Positions 12,308 to 23,279 of a stretch of DNA of 64,000 nucleotides are shown in pieces. A program made the translations under genes and the position numbers. This stretch comes from Cristatella mucedo (lineage: Eukaryota > Bryozoa > Phylactolaemata > Cristatellidae). Below the pieces are notes generated by a model. It was not told where the DNA came from, searched no databases, and saw nothing but the letters and a program-made list of their open reading frames with translations. Where the stretch lies: NCBI GenBank assembly GCA_009760855.2, contig WPIO01000088.1:172501-236500 (forward strand). Direction: 5' to 3'. How positions within the stretch are numbered: position 1 is the stretch's first letter; every line of letters starts with the position of its first letter.

Positions 12308-15300
12308 AAGCACAATTTGCACAGTCTCGTGCAGGCTCACAAAAATAAATTTTTTGACAGAAATCGCTAAAACAAAATGTAAGCCAATACAACACACAAA
12401 GCGTATGCAGGCACAAAGTGTGCTGGCTAATTAGCAGCACACTGCTACTCTGGGGTGGCGCAATAAAGCTCCGAAATTAGATCCGTGCACGCAATGCCAT
12501 TCAAGCCTGGAACAGATAATTTGTTATGGCTAGCAGCAACAATAACGATATTTACTACAAAATTCTCACCTTGACATCTTTCTTTTCGCCAGCACCAGTA
12601 CTGCGCCGCACAGTAACAGAGCAAAGGCCACCGATGATGCCAGGATAACTGGCATGCTAAACACATTCCCACCTACAAGTACGACCGGCTGCATGATTAA
12701 TTCTAGCACAGAAAGCAAGAACGAGAGAGAGAGAGGGAGGAAGAGGGTTATCATCGTCATTCACAGAACTTTGTGTTTAGATATATATATGAATTTGTTT
12801 GTTTCACACTGCTACTACTTAAACAAACTTCGAAAACGAAGACAATTCGTGTTTGGGGGGCATCCCGGCATGCCGTCGACGTGATCTCAAAATGCCCCCT
12901 GATTAGGAGGGCAGCAGCTTTAGGACGCATGCTCGATAACGACGACAGGCCTCTGGGACAAGTACTAAACTGGTAGCACGGCACCCAGGAGCATGACGCG
13001 GTACTCTAGCAAGAGCTGTGGCTCGTGCAGAAGACAGCAGAAGAGGTAACTGACTGGTGATTGCTCGGGTGCACTCTCTCCCTCCTCCTCTTATACCTCA
13101 TGCCCTCATCCATCCATTTTCTTCATCTTCGATCTCTTCTGCCCCCCTCCTCCTCCACCTCTATTCTTCCACCTCTTACCACTTCTTCAGAGCAGCTGTG
13201 GCACTGCAACTTACCTAGCGATGGCGTGGATACTCCGAGCTCTTTTGCTGTCGGTGTCAACGGTGCAGCAGCTGTGGCCACGGCGTCTAGTCTGACTCCG
13301 ACTAAGCCAAGGGCAGCCATGGCTGGTTTGGCAAGAACACTGCCAAGTGCAGTCACATTTCCTGTAGAGCAGAAAACCAGCCAATTGCTGGCTAATTGCC
13401 AGTTGCCAGCTACCTATGGCTCAGCTCAGCCGAGACCGTGGGCCACATGCACTGCTAGCCAGCACAGAGCTCTGGTGAAAGTAAGCTTGAGGGAGGAGTG
13501 CCATCAATTAGTGCTCCCTGCTGAGGCAAGATAATGCCAGCACAGCCGAGAAAAGCAAACACGTTCACCAAAAGCCGAGAGCCAGGAGCAGAAAATCAGA
13601 TTGTTCTAAAGGAGGGGGGGGGGAAATACAACATATACTGCCAAAGTAGAGTATTATTATTATTAATAACAAGCTACAATCCTAAGACTTGGTCAAGCAA
13701 GCAGCCAGGCATTTACTGTATAATTTCCTATGTATATATACATGTTTCCGGCAATATTTGATACTTTTGATCAAGAAGTCCATCTTGAATGCCTCTCATA
13801 ACACCCGGAAATCACTTGCACTGCACTGCAATGGTTTAGGTCAGTTATCAAGCTCAGCCTCTCCTGCTCCAGCTCCCCAGCACTCCATCATCTACGGCAG
13901 CAAAGGGTGAAGTGCAGGAAGTGCACGTGCACTTCCTGCACTTAACAGACGTAAGTTATGAAGGGAAAAATTCCGGCAAGAGCTAATCCGGGACTAGGCC
14001 CTAAAGGACCACGTGCCACCCACAACCCACACACATACTTGCAGCAAACGTTTTGCCCCCCCCCCGTGTCTGCTCTCAGCCACATGCAAAAGCAGCTTGA
14101 GTGTGCGGCTAGGGGGAGGGAGGAGAATCCAAACATGGGATGCAGGCATTTTACTAATAGCACACGATCGCGTTCGAAGTATAAAGAAGCACTTGCACGC
14201 TGAAGTGCATCCCGGAAAGCGAATTCGCCTCGTCATCGAGTGCAGTCTGATGCTGCCTCCTCTCTCATCACGAGGTTTGCGACATGGCATACAGTACGTG
14301 AAAATGGCCCAGAAGTTCACGGAAGTATTGCATAATTCTTAAAAAATAAATTGATAACTCTATACAAGCGTAACCGACGAGCTCGACCGTACGTGTAGCC
14401 ATCGCGCCAGCCAACGGCAAGAACCTAGATGACAGCATGAGTTCTGCCTGATTGCCGACCGTCTGCCATTAAGCCATCAAAGTATTATCAGTGTCTCTAC
14501 CATCTTTGAGTCTGTCTGCATTTCCACCCACATCAAGGTCACTCCCTCCTGCCGAGTCACCTGAGCGACGGACGACAGACAGACAGAGAGAGACAAAGCG
14601 ACAGACAGCAGGCACAGCTGGCAGGCGCATTAACACTGCCATTACAGTTTCTTAGGGCAACAACAGATCATTGACGAATCGTTGGATGCAAAGAGAAAAC
14701 GATCTGCTAAACGGCTGAGTAAACTATGGTGTTGGCAGCAGCAGCAGCAGAGGTGTAAGCATGACCCCAAGCAACAGCAGCTGCCAGGCACGTGACTGCG
14801 ACGCCAAGCACGTGACTGCGACGCCAAGCACGTGACTGCGACGCCATGCACGTGACTGCGACGCCATGCACGTGACTGCGACGCCATGCACGTGACTGCG
14901 ACGCCATGCACGTGACTGCGACGCCATGCACGTGACTGTGACACAGCCTGCTTGGCATATCTACTCACCAGGCGGCTGGCCACACTTGACCCCTATTGTA
15001 CTGACTTGGCCGTCGGAACAGTTGCAAACTGCATCGCAGCTCCGGGTGCAAGGCGTGATCTCCACAAGCTTGGCGTCTGCGCATTTTGTGCACGCGTTGC
15101 ACTGGCTCTCCCTGTTTCTTCGCTCCATGTAGGTCGACTCTTGGCACGGATAGCACCAGCCTCGGTCTGATGTTATGCCCGATGGGGGCACAGCACTGAA
15201 GTAGTAGCCTGAAGGCAATAAGCAGAAAAAAACGCAGCTGTGATGCCAAGCTCTGAGCAGTTCGAGCACGAGGGCGGGTGTGTGTGTGCCGGTGCTGCCT

Positions 15301-15495
15301 TGCTCACATGCTCGCAGGCTGCAAGTCTGGATCGATGCCACTGAAAAGGGTAACACTGCACTGCTAAAAGCAAAGGGGTGGGCACGTGACTACAAGTCAG
15401 GCGGCACCATACGCATTGGAAGTCTCGAAACTGGCTGAAACGTCCGCCGCCTCCTCAAGGAGCCACACGATGACAATGCTGGAGATTATTGCCAT
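11249..15495 (-). CDS. TNF-receptor-superfamily-like type I membrane protein (gene A), five exons
   Basis: Proposed cell-surface receptor of 300 aa. Exons on the minus strand: 15495-15408 (signal peptide, starts MAIISSIVIVWLL), 15208-14969 (cysteine-rich domain), 13361-13215 (stalk), 12702-12570 (membrane segment), 11543-11249 (cytoplasmic tail and stop). Junction phases are 1, 1, 1 and 2, and the exons sum to 903 nt in one open frame. The CRD contains WCYPC, CNACTKC, a PC spaced as in TNFR repeats, and a closing CNC. The stalk begins GNVTALGSV with an NVT glycosylation sequon. The membrane helix is MPVILASSVAFALLLCGAVL followed by KRK. The tail of about 100 aa has no death domain that I recognise. 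Most donors and acceptors are strong (gtgagt, gtaagt, gtgaga; pyrimidine tracts); the first donor (gtgccg) is weak. Introns carry an E-box array, a 32-bp palindrome and a (CT)n tract. TNFRSF membership is inferred from cysteine spacing and the phase-1 exon layout; the ligand is unknown. Confidence 0.75.
11820..11863. repeat. Perfect 18-bp stem with 8-nt loop
   Basis: TGTGCACGATAACGTGCC, then TGCAAGCC, then the exact reverse complement of the first segment. It lies in gene A intron 4. Confidence 0.9.
12125..12306. repeat. (CT)n microsatellite
   Basis: About 180 bp of nearly pure CT with three TCTGAC interruptions. It lies in gene A intron 4. Confidence 0.95.
12770..12925. repeat. Dispersed repeat, copy 2
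   Basis: Homologous to 3525-3660 in the same orientation. It lies in gene A intron 3, just before the membrane exon. Confidence 0.65.
13911..13942. repeat. Perfect 32-bp palindrome
   Basis: AGTGCAGGAAGTGCAC followed by its exact reverse complement with no spacer. The centre GCACGTGC contains a CACGTG E-box. It lies in gene A intron 2. Confidence 0.95.
14789..14948. repeat. 20-bp tandem array, each unit with a CACGTG E-box
   Basis: Eight copies of CACGTGACTGCGACGCCATG, with CACGTG at 14789, 14809, 14829, 14849, 14869, 14889, 14909 and 14929. It lies in gene A intron 2, starting about 20 bp past the CRD exon donor. Open frames through it are an effect of the repeat. Confidence 0.95.
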
Positions 15496-15499
15496 TTCT

Positions 15500-15670
15500 G
15501 AACTATGCAATCAAATGAAACCGGATGTGTGCATATGGTGAAGAGATAGCTTTCGAGGACATTGGAAGCGCTGATCGGTTGGTTGCACGAGTAGCTTGTG
15601 CAGTTCCGTCGGTGGCTCCGGATTGCACAGCTCTACGTCAAAGTCACGGACTTCTCTTAAATTGGCTCTT
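15500..15670. other. Region upstream of gene A
   Basis: No TATA box is evident on the minus strand just above the proposed ATG at 15495. The start-codon context AGAAATGG is favourable. Confidence 0.4.
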
Positions 15671-15674
15671 TAAA

Positions 15675-15820
15675 TTGACTGCCGAGCTGGTTTGGTCGAG
15701 CGGATAAGGTGCTCTCGCCCCGACCATGGTCTGGCTGAGGTCGTGGGCTCGAGCCCCGAGGCATATGTGAAGCGCCTGAATAGAGGTTAAGTTCGCTTGG
15801 CGCGCTATATAAATATAAAT
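15675..15820 (+). mobile_element. tRNA-derived SINE with LINE-like tail
   Basis: The head has TGGTCGAGCGGATAAGG (box A) and GTCGTGGGCTCGAGCCCC (box B). The body GAAGCGCCTGAATAGAGGTT is followed by GCGCGCTATATAAATATAAA and an AT microsatellite to about 15850. Lack of a mature acceptor stem rules out a functional tRNA. Confidence 0.8.
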
Positions 15821-15849
15821 ATATATATATATATCATATATATATATAT

Positions 15850-17990
15850 CTCATGCACTGGCACCACTTCTACGACATCGTGCCTCGATGACACGCTTCG
15901 AGGCGCTGGCTTCACCGCGCATTCATTCATTCATCCATCCATCGAGTTGCTGGCAGCAAGAGCTGTTGCGTCTGCAGTATAGCCGTAGCATGCGATCCTC
16001 GGCTGTGCACCAGCACCGGCTCGGTTTGACGAGGCCACCCACCTATCTGTCCACCGACGACCGAACACGGTAGAGCACATACATATATCTGCAGAAGTGC
16101 TCTCGCTCTATTTTTCGCTGGCAGGAGCAAGAATCCCTGCCCCCCAAGCCCGCCCCCTGAGGCCAGCCTCGATTTCACGGCTGCTGTCGAGGCCCCACCC
16201 ACCCCGAGCCTCACGATCGAACGCTGCACGGCACGATCGCTGGACGATGCAGCTCCGGTCGGGCTCTAGTGGCTCGTGCTAGCGCAGGCGACTCAGCACT
16301 GAGTTATCAAGCCAGGCGCCAGGGGTTCTCGCACCAACCCGTGGCCATTTTCTCTCGCAGACAGCTGTAGCAGGGAAAGAGATTTAATTTCTCTTGTGGC
16401 GCTATATACAAAACCTGTTATCATTATTATTAATATTATTACGGGAGTCATTATTGCAAGAGCTGGCGGCGCGGCCGACGTGCAGTAACCAAGAGCAACA
16501 GAAACAAGGCATTCCTAGTTAACAGAACCCAGGGGCCACGTACCTTTTCGAGCTGTTGGCCCGCTTGTTTGTACGTCTTCTATTAATCCAGATTAACCAA
16601 ATCGAGCGATCTTAGTTCCCCACCCCATTGCCGTCTGCTGTAGTGAGGCAACGACAGTCGTCGATAGAATCACAGACATATTGAAACCAACAGCTAAACA
16701 GCGGCTAATCATCAACCATGAGGGGGAAGGTAATCGCCATCTACTTTTGGGCAGCCTGGAATGACTGGAACTTACCAGGCCGGCATTGCGGAGCATTTCT
16801 CTGCGACTCACTGTTCTGCGACCGAGTCTGTCTACGCTGATTGCCCATTTCGAGACAGGGCTTATTGACGCTACGCTGAACCAGAAATGGCGTTCGTCGA
16901 CGAAGGGGGACTTACCCTGAGCGCTAGCCGTTTGCTCATTGGCCAGGCGCAGTAATATCAGGCCGCTGGCTTGTCACGCATCCGGGAGTGCAAATATTAT
17001 TAATATTATTAGGATATTAATAATGTTAAAAATTGCAATCATAAATTGCGTGCAAAAGTTAACCTATGTTCTTTTCGTTACCTGTAACCTTCTCCTTGTT
17101 TGTTGCACCGTCTTCCGGTCGTTAAGGCTGCGCTCGTCCATAAAGCCTTCTATCTCTCGTCAATAACTAATACGATGCGTGTTGGTCTGCTTTTTAGTTT
17201 GCAGAACGGTAGCTGCGAGGTCGGTGTTGCTGCATGAACTGGATTCTGCCTGTATTTCCGTTCGTTATCCCTCGGGGTTCTGGCTTTCGCTCTGGCCCAG
17301 GTGAGGTAACTGGTCCTAGTGTCCCACGCGTCGAAACTGCGGATGCTCTAGTCCCTAAGGTTTCCTGGTAACTCGCTTCACATTCATTTGACCCATGAGG
17401 TATGCAGGCGCCCTGTGAAACCTTTTGCGAGAGAGAAGGGTTTCTCTGCAGCGCTTCACTGTATTAGTCTATCAGCGATCTTACATATGGGCATTGAGTA
17501 CAGTACAAGGTGCCATTCACGTGCACCTTTGTTGCCAAAGGCCCTACGCCGTTGTTAGTGTATTGCTCGTTTCTTTCGTTTGAAATAGCAGATTCGTTAA
17601 TAATCACGATGACAGCAAGGTGCCCAAAAAAAGATCTATTTTGAAACAGCATGTCATTTTCATTAGTGACTTCAAAGATGCTATCCAGTAGTGATGGCAT
17701 CTTTACGTGAGAGTTCCATGCATTATTATATCTGTGCTTGTGTAGTTGCTGCTTGTGCATGGTTGTGGGTGAACGTGCTAGTTAAGATGGTTGTTGAACG
17801 TGTCTGTGGCTGTACACCCTCAAACACCCTGTATACCCACCCAAACGATTATTTATACCTAGCGTGCAAGCGTTTTTAAGATGGGCTAGATTTTTTAAAA
17901 CTACTGTCCGTGCGCTTTAATTTGTGCTTCTTGTTGCAACGTTTGTCTGTGCTCTTTAACTTTTGCTTGTCGATCTTAGCTTCACCTACT
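15850..17990. other. No gene identified; short LINE tail at 16375-16440
   Basis: Mixed sequence. GGAAAGAGATTTAATTTCTC..GCGCTATATAC..TTATTATTAAT at 16375-16440 is a LINE or SINE 3' tail. No motif was recognised elsewhere. Confidence 0.4.
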
Positions 17991-18028
17991 TCTGGAATGG
18001 GCGATGGGCCTCATTAATACAAGGGCAG

Positions 18029-18170
<142 letters not shown>

Positions 18171-18674
18171 AGTAGTTATCGTCAGGCAATGCTTTATTTG
18201 AGCTGTGTTATTTATTTGAGTTTGTATGTGTGTGTCTGCCATACGTATGTGCCTGCCTGTCTATGTGTTCACTCGGATGTATATTTGTTTGATCTGAGTG
18301 TTATTATTGTATGTATTGTTGTATTGTGCTTGTTCTTCTTTCTGTGTGCATGTGTATGGTTAATTCAAGCAGCAATAACGTTACCAAAACCGATCCAAAC
18401 CACATTCCATGCTCCCCGAAACAGCCAGCTGCCTTACTATCCTGCAGTAGCACTATTTGATTTATAATGACATTAGAACATACGACTTGAGTTCTAATCT
18501 CCATGACCTGCCCAAGGCAGCATGCAGTGGTCCTGCTGTTTGGTGGGAGGGTCTAATCCCTTCTTGAACAGCAAGGTCGTCCTAAGCTGCTTGGCTCAAA
18601 ATATAGAGTTTGGAACTCAGTACATGTGCCTGCTATGTAAAGAAATATTAGCCGATTTACCGTCCTCACTTGAA

Positions 18675-18800
18675 TAATGGCAGAAGAGCCTTAAAGGCTA
18701 TCACCACGGCTTGCAGTTGGCAATAAAGGATCGCCCACCTCAGGATTCGAACCCACGACCTGAGTCGTGAAAAGCATGCACCTTGCATACCTACGAGCAT
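18675..18800 (-). mobile_element. tRNA-derived SINE
   Basis: On the minus strand, TCAGGTCGTGGGTTCGAATC (box B) is followed by GGTGGGCGATCCTTTATTGC and GTGATAGCCTTTAAGGCTCT. It matches the plus-strand copy at 22980-23150. Confidence 0.75.
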
Positions 18801-18842
18801 TATTAGTTGTGCACTTGTGTGTGTGTGCAAGTATGAGTATGA

Positions 18843-18883
<41 letters not shown>

Positions 18884-18890
18884 TGCGTGC
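18843..18890. repeat. (GT)n microsatellite
   Basis: A run of GT dinucleotides ending in GTGCGTGCGCGCG. Confidence 0.9.
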
Positions 18891-18894
18891 GCGC

Positions 18895-19405
18895 GAGTTT
18901 GTGAGTTTGAACGTTTTCTTTTTTAGTATTGTGAGCTTGTGTTACATATGGTTGCACGATCTTCCTTGTACAAATCCCGTCCCAATTTATTGTATAACAT
19001 TTGCTGATTGTTTCTATGCAACATATATGCATGTGTCCAGTAGCATATGCATCATATGCATTCTGATATAAATGTCTGTGTGTTTGTTTATAACACTTTC
19101 ATGCTATCATCTGCAGCAGAACGTTTTTATAGTCTTAAAAACTCTCTGGACGCGATTGAAAGTGTATTTCTTTCTCTATATACTAGGCTTAACAGAAGAT
19201 CAAATGCACGAATATCACGTTAACTCGACATGTTATTTGCTGCTACGATCGAGGTCGATGTGGTGTTGGCACATATGCGGTATAAAATGTGCCTTCTCAT
19301 ACCACTTCTCTCCAACCTACACGTGCTCCAAATCAAGCAGCAAATCAACATCATAGTTGTGTCACTAAATTGTTGGCCTGGTTCATTTTTCAGCTCAGGC
19401 TCTTA
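18895..19405. other. No gene seen
   Basis: AT-rich sequence with scattered short frames and no recognisable motifs. Confidence 0.5.
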
Positions 19406-19409
19406 CAGT

Positions 19410-19820
19410 CGTCATAATAATAATAACAATGAAACACTTGATAAATCGGCCTCGGAGAACTCAATCTCTTTCTAGATGCTTTACATTTGCTCCAAAGGAA
19501 ACTCGATCGAATGGTGAGTGGTCGCATGCTTGATAAACAATATGAATAACATGGTTAGGGGTGACATGCACAGAGTCAGCATGCAACTGTGGTTAGTGGC
19601 GGCATGCACTGTGTCATCACGAATAAGTAAATAAAGGAGGAATCACATGGATCCACGAAATGCTGTCATAAATATGTGCCTTTTTTAATTTCTTTTTAAA
19701 TGTGGTCAAGTCAGGTGATGTCGTGACGGAAGGAAGTCGGGAGTGAGTTCCAGGAGCATATGAACTAAATGCACGGTCTCCAAAGCATTTATGGTTTGTA
19801 TGAGACATTGGTAAACAGTT
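19410..19820 (-). mobile_element. LINE family A 3' fragment
   Basis: The family 3' UTR (CATGGTTAGGGGTGACATGC, GCATGCAACTGTGG) and the end of the reverse transcriptase frame (FGDRAFSSYAP, SPDLTTFK) are present but frameshifted. Confidence 0.8.
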
Positions 19821-20094
19821 ACATTTAACAAGAAGCTAATAATCCACCCATTCTTCACAGCATTTGCTTCTTGTGCATGAAGCAGCAAATCACACAAATG
19901 TGCACAGCAGTAGCAGCAGAAACATTGCTTGTAAATGTAGCCTTTGTTTGACTGGCAGCTGTTATTGGCAGGCATCACGAAACTTTACTGCAACGACTAC
20001 GATCCAAGGAAATGCCGGAGACCATTTTTAAGATGAAGGATATCTAGTAAGTAATATAATAACAACCCAGTAGAACAAACCAGCTGATTCAACA

Positions 20095-20265
20095 GTTTTA
20101 TATATCGAGAGGAGAGGGGAGCCTTTTAGCGCTATCACCATTTCTTCCAGCTGCAACAAAGGATCGCCCACCGCACAGAATTCCAGCCCAACCACCTCGG
20201 AAACGAAACCGTCGTGAAAAGCAACCGTCTTACCTAGTGTGCCACCTGGGCTCACCAGTGATTTC
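20095..20265 (-). mobile_element. tRNA-derived SINE, degraded
   Basis: Minus-strand GAGCCCAGGTGGCACACTAGGTAAG head and GGATCCTTTGTTGC / ATGGTGATAGCGCTAAAAGG body, related to 18675-18800. Confidence 0.6.
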
Positions 20266-20269
20266 GCAT

Positions 20270-20935
20270 GCACAAGCCTGGGGCATTCCAACCACTGTCA
20301 AATTATTACTGCAAATTGTGAATAGTGAAAGTGTGAATCACGACATTCTAGAGAAGAGACTTTGCTTCACGAACCCGCGAAGCCTTGGCATGCACTTGCT
20401 CACGAAGAAACGACCATCGTTTTGAGCACACAAAAGCCGACACGCAATCCCACGAACGAGAGTACAAAGCCGTGCATTCAAACACAGGGTAACACGTGCT
20501 CCAAGTAAGCAAGCCTAAACGAGCACGTGCTAGCACACACATGCAACTCGGAGGAGCACGGCACGTTTATAACGGCGGCTCCTCTATTCCATGCCCTTAC
20601 AAATATTCGAGCACACCGATGCATAAGAGTGCGGATACACGAGACCTACAGAACCATGCACGTTCGCATGTAAGAGCACAAAAAGTCCGCGCATGCGTGC
20701 CCACACTCGTATAGTACGTGATGTTTGTTGTCCTCCCACTTCACGACCTATGCAAGTTGTTGCTTTCAGCACTGCGAGTGCGTTTTACTGGCATTTATGT
20801 ATCTCTTTATTGGAAGCTGTAAGCAGCAGCAAGTGAGAGCAGCAAATATTCTTCTGCTGCTGTTGCTTCTACTATAGTGAGGCTGCTGACTTGAATCTTG
20901 CTTACCCTAACTCTTACAAGGGACAGTAGGCGTAT
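20270..20935. other. No gene seen
   Basis: Mixed sequence before the LTR-like element, without recognised motifs. Confidence 0.5.
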
Positions 20936-22114
20936 TGTAGCGCCCTGCTGGCCTTGGCTGAATTTTAGCACGAACAAGAGCCGTTCTGAGGCGGGCTAGA
21001 AACTCCTTTGTCTCGGAGCAGTGAGCCAGAGAGGAGCGTCAGTGCGGTTAGAGAGGAAGCGCTTAGGAGCAGGCCAGGAAGCTCTCTGACCCGCGGTGGC
21101 TAGTCGGCCTTTAGAATTGGTCCGATACCCGCGGGAGCGGCTGATTGATGTTGGCTGGTTTGTCAACCTTCGCCATCACACTGTCCAAAAAAGAATCGTC
21201 TGGAACCCATTCGCCATTCAAGCTCCTTACCGTAATGGGCCATGGTGTCGGGCCCAATACCACTAAGCTCTTGCCCCATTGTCTCAGCTAAGTATTTAAG
21301 AGTCGAGCGACGCTCGCTCTGGGTCTTTAGTATCTTCGTGTCTTTGGTCCGGCTCTGCGCTTCGACGCCGTCGGGCACTCGTTTCTCTGAAAGCGAGGGG
21401 GAGGGCGGGCTGTCCGCCAACGATGGACGGAACAGGACAAGACAGCGCTAGGAGGATTCGGTGGACTCCACCGAATACGGTCGTATCGCGCCCGAGCTGG
21501 CATTCTGTGATTCTTTTGTGTGTTGGGTGTGCGCGCTAGCACGCGGTCTCGGCATAGGGATTTGCCGGTGCGAGCTAGGCGTAGTTGGCGTGTGTGGAGT
21601 ATTCCTGTCGCACTGGTGGAAACCGAGTTCTAGTTCTCCGGGTAGGGGTTAGGCTCCGGTTCGCGCTTCAGTGCGAAGAAGTATTCCCTCCGTAAGAGTG
21701 TTTAAGTTGGCGTGTTTGAGGTACTCCCTTGGCACAGGTGGGAACGGATTCCTAGTTCTCCGGTTAGGGTTTAGGGTCCGGGTCGCGCTCAGTGTGGAGG
21801 AGTATCCCCTCCACTAGAGTGTTGGTGTAGTTGAGAACGTGCGAGGAGTGTGGAGATAAAACTGAACTAGACGCGCAGCGACTTTGTGCGCTGGCGAATA
21901 AAGCTCGGTGAAATCCCCAACTAGTGTGTCTTTCCAATTCACGCCGCGGACTCACGACCCCCTTTAGTAACGGTAAGCAGGTCAGCGCCAGAAACGCTCG
22001 TTTCGTGGCGGCCAGCTTATTGAGCGTAGGCGCGCACCGAACGGCAGTAGGCGCTAGGTTACGCCGCTAGGTAAGCGGCAGGTCAAGCCTACCCCGCCGA
22101 GCCTTCGGCGTTAC
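20936..22114 (+). mobile_element. LTR-like element, complete copy (probable solo LTR)
   Basis: Begins TGTAGCGCC and ends GGCGTTAC, a short inverted repeat. It has a TATTTAAGAG box near 21292 and AATAAA at 21897-21902. No internal retroelement genes flank it, so a solo LTR is likely. A target-site duplication is not clear. Confidence 0.6.
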
Positions 22115-22224
22115 GATATACAAGAACAAAAACAGCAGTTCCATCTCCAAGCCTCGAAATATAGGGCAGCAAACGTAAACGAATTAGGATCAAGACTGAA
22201 AGCTACAGAGCTTCCACAGATTTA

Positions 22225-22320
22225 AACTACTACTACTAATAACAATGACGATAATAACAATACATTTGTATAGCACCCTCAGAGAACTTGATTTCTTTCT
22301 TGGCACTTTGCATTTACCAG
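22225..22320 (-). mobile_element. LINE family A tail fragment
   Basis: ATAATAACAATACATTTGTA followed by AGCACCCTCAGAGAACTTGA, the reverse complement of the family 3' terminus. Confidence 0.65.
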
Positions 22321-22794
22321 CATCACAAGTAAACACGCATGCACACGTGCAAGAGCACACATTCACTCATGTTAACGTGAACGCATAGGCACATGTCCAA
22401 ACAAGCCAGCACAAAACCCATCTGGGACACTAACAAACTCGCAAGTGCACGAACACACAAGCGCGAACGCATGAGCATGAATATGCACATAACATGTCTA
22501 CAAACTCGAACACTTAAAAACATATGAAAGCACCTGCACGCAGTTGTATCCAAGCAGAAAATACACAAACGCACAAAAGCTGGCATGAAATCATAAAAAC
22601 TCATCCGTATGCTCACGCATAGCAAAGAATTTCGTAACGCTTATATAATGACGTAACGCCTGAATCACTTCAGCATAACTCCAATGGCCCCTGCATGTTC
22701 GCTTATCGTTAGCTGTCACTGTTAAATGGTGAATCGCATCGTAAAGATCGTATCGTAAGGATCGACGAAAGAAGACCACGTGACGAGGTTATCT

Positions 22795-22975
22795 CCGCCT
22801 GTAACTCCACACGGACTATGTGGGTGTTACGCAGGAGAGTTTTGTATGGCGCACACTGACTGCCTGAACTGCTTTCGGTACGCATTCGGTTGCCAACGGA
22901 CTTCGTCTCACGCAACAAAGAGAAAGTGGGAAGCATAGCAGAGTCAGGAGGGCAGTTGACGTACTACAACAGACT
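22795..22975 (-). mobile_element. LINE family B 3' UTR fragment
   Basis: GTAACTCCAC..GACTATGTGGGTGTTACGCAGG and GGTTGCCAACGGACTTCGTC blocks shared with 2480-2640. It is directly followed by a SINE. Confidence 0.75.
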
Positions 22976-22979
22976 GTTG

Positions 22980-23150
22980 AGCCTTGATGGCGCACTAGGT
23001 AAGGCGGTTGCTTTTCACGACCTCGGTCCCGTGGTCGTGGGTTCGAATCCTGCGCGGTGGGTAATCCTATATCGCCACTGCAAGCGCTGGTGATAGCCTT
23101 AAAGGCTTTTATGTTGCTATACAAAATAGGCTGTTAAATCAGCAAGTATT
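22980..23150 (+). mobile_element. tRNA-derived SINE
   Basis: GATGGCGCACTAGGTAAGGC (box A) and GTCGTGGGTTCGAATCCTGC (box B), then GCGCTGGTGATAGCCTTAAAGG. It is the best-preserved head of this SINE family here. Confidence 0.8.
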
Positions 23151-23225
23151 TAATTTAATTTCTTAACAGACAAGGTTTTTGGTGCAAAATAACGTCAGGC
23201 GTTAACTCGCAGTGCTCGTTGAATC

Positions 23226-23276
23226 TCGGCGAATGGTAGGGTGCCGTGCACGGTACGGCACCCTACGATTCGCCGA
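23226..23276. repeat. Hairpin with about 23-bp arms
   Basis: TCGGCGAATGGTAGGGTGCC .. GGCACCCTACGATTCGCCGA, one mismatch, with a loop of a few bases. Confidence 0.85.
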
Positions 23277-23279
23277 AAT

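Noticed and set aside
11865-12440. Leu/Ser and Arg/Glu repeat frames
   Set aside because: Translation of a (CT)n microsatellite inside a proposed intron.
14789-14948. CRISPR-like array
   Set aside because: Tandem units without spacers, in a eukaryotic intron.
14642-14983. Protein with repeats read through the E-box array
   Set aside because: The frame crosses the CRD exon donor and depends on the tandem repeat.
16593-16720. Hydrophobic ATG-starting segment upstream of gene A as signal-peptide exon
   Set aside because: Its only nearby donor gives the wrong phase; the segment at 15495-15408 gives a signal peptide and correct phase.
22980-23075. tRNA gene
   Set aside because: Box A and box B are present but no complete cloverleaf; repeated copies with a shared body show a SINE.
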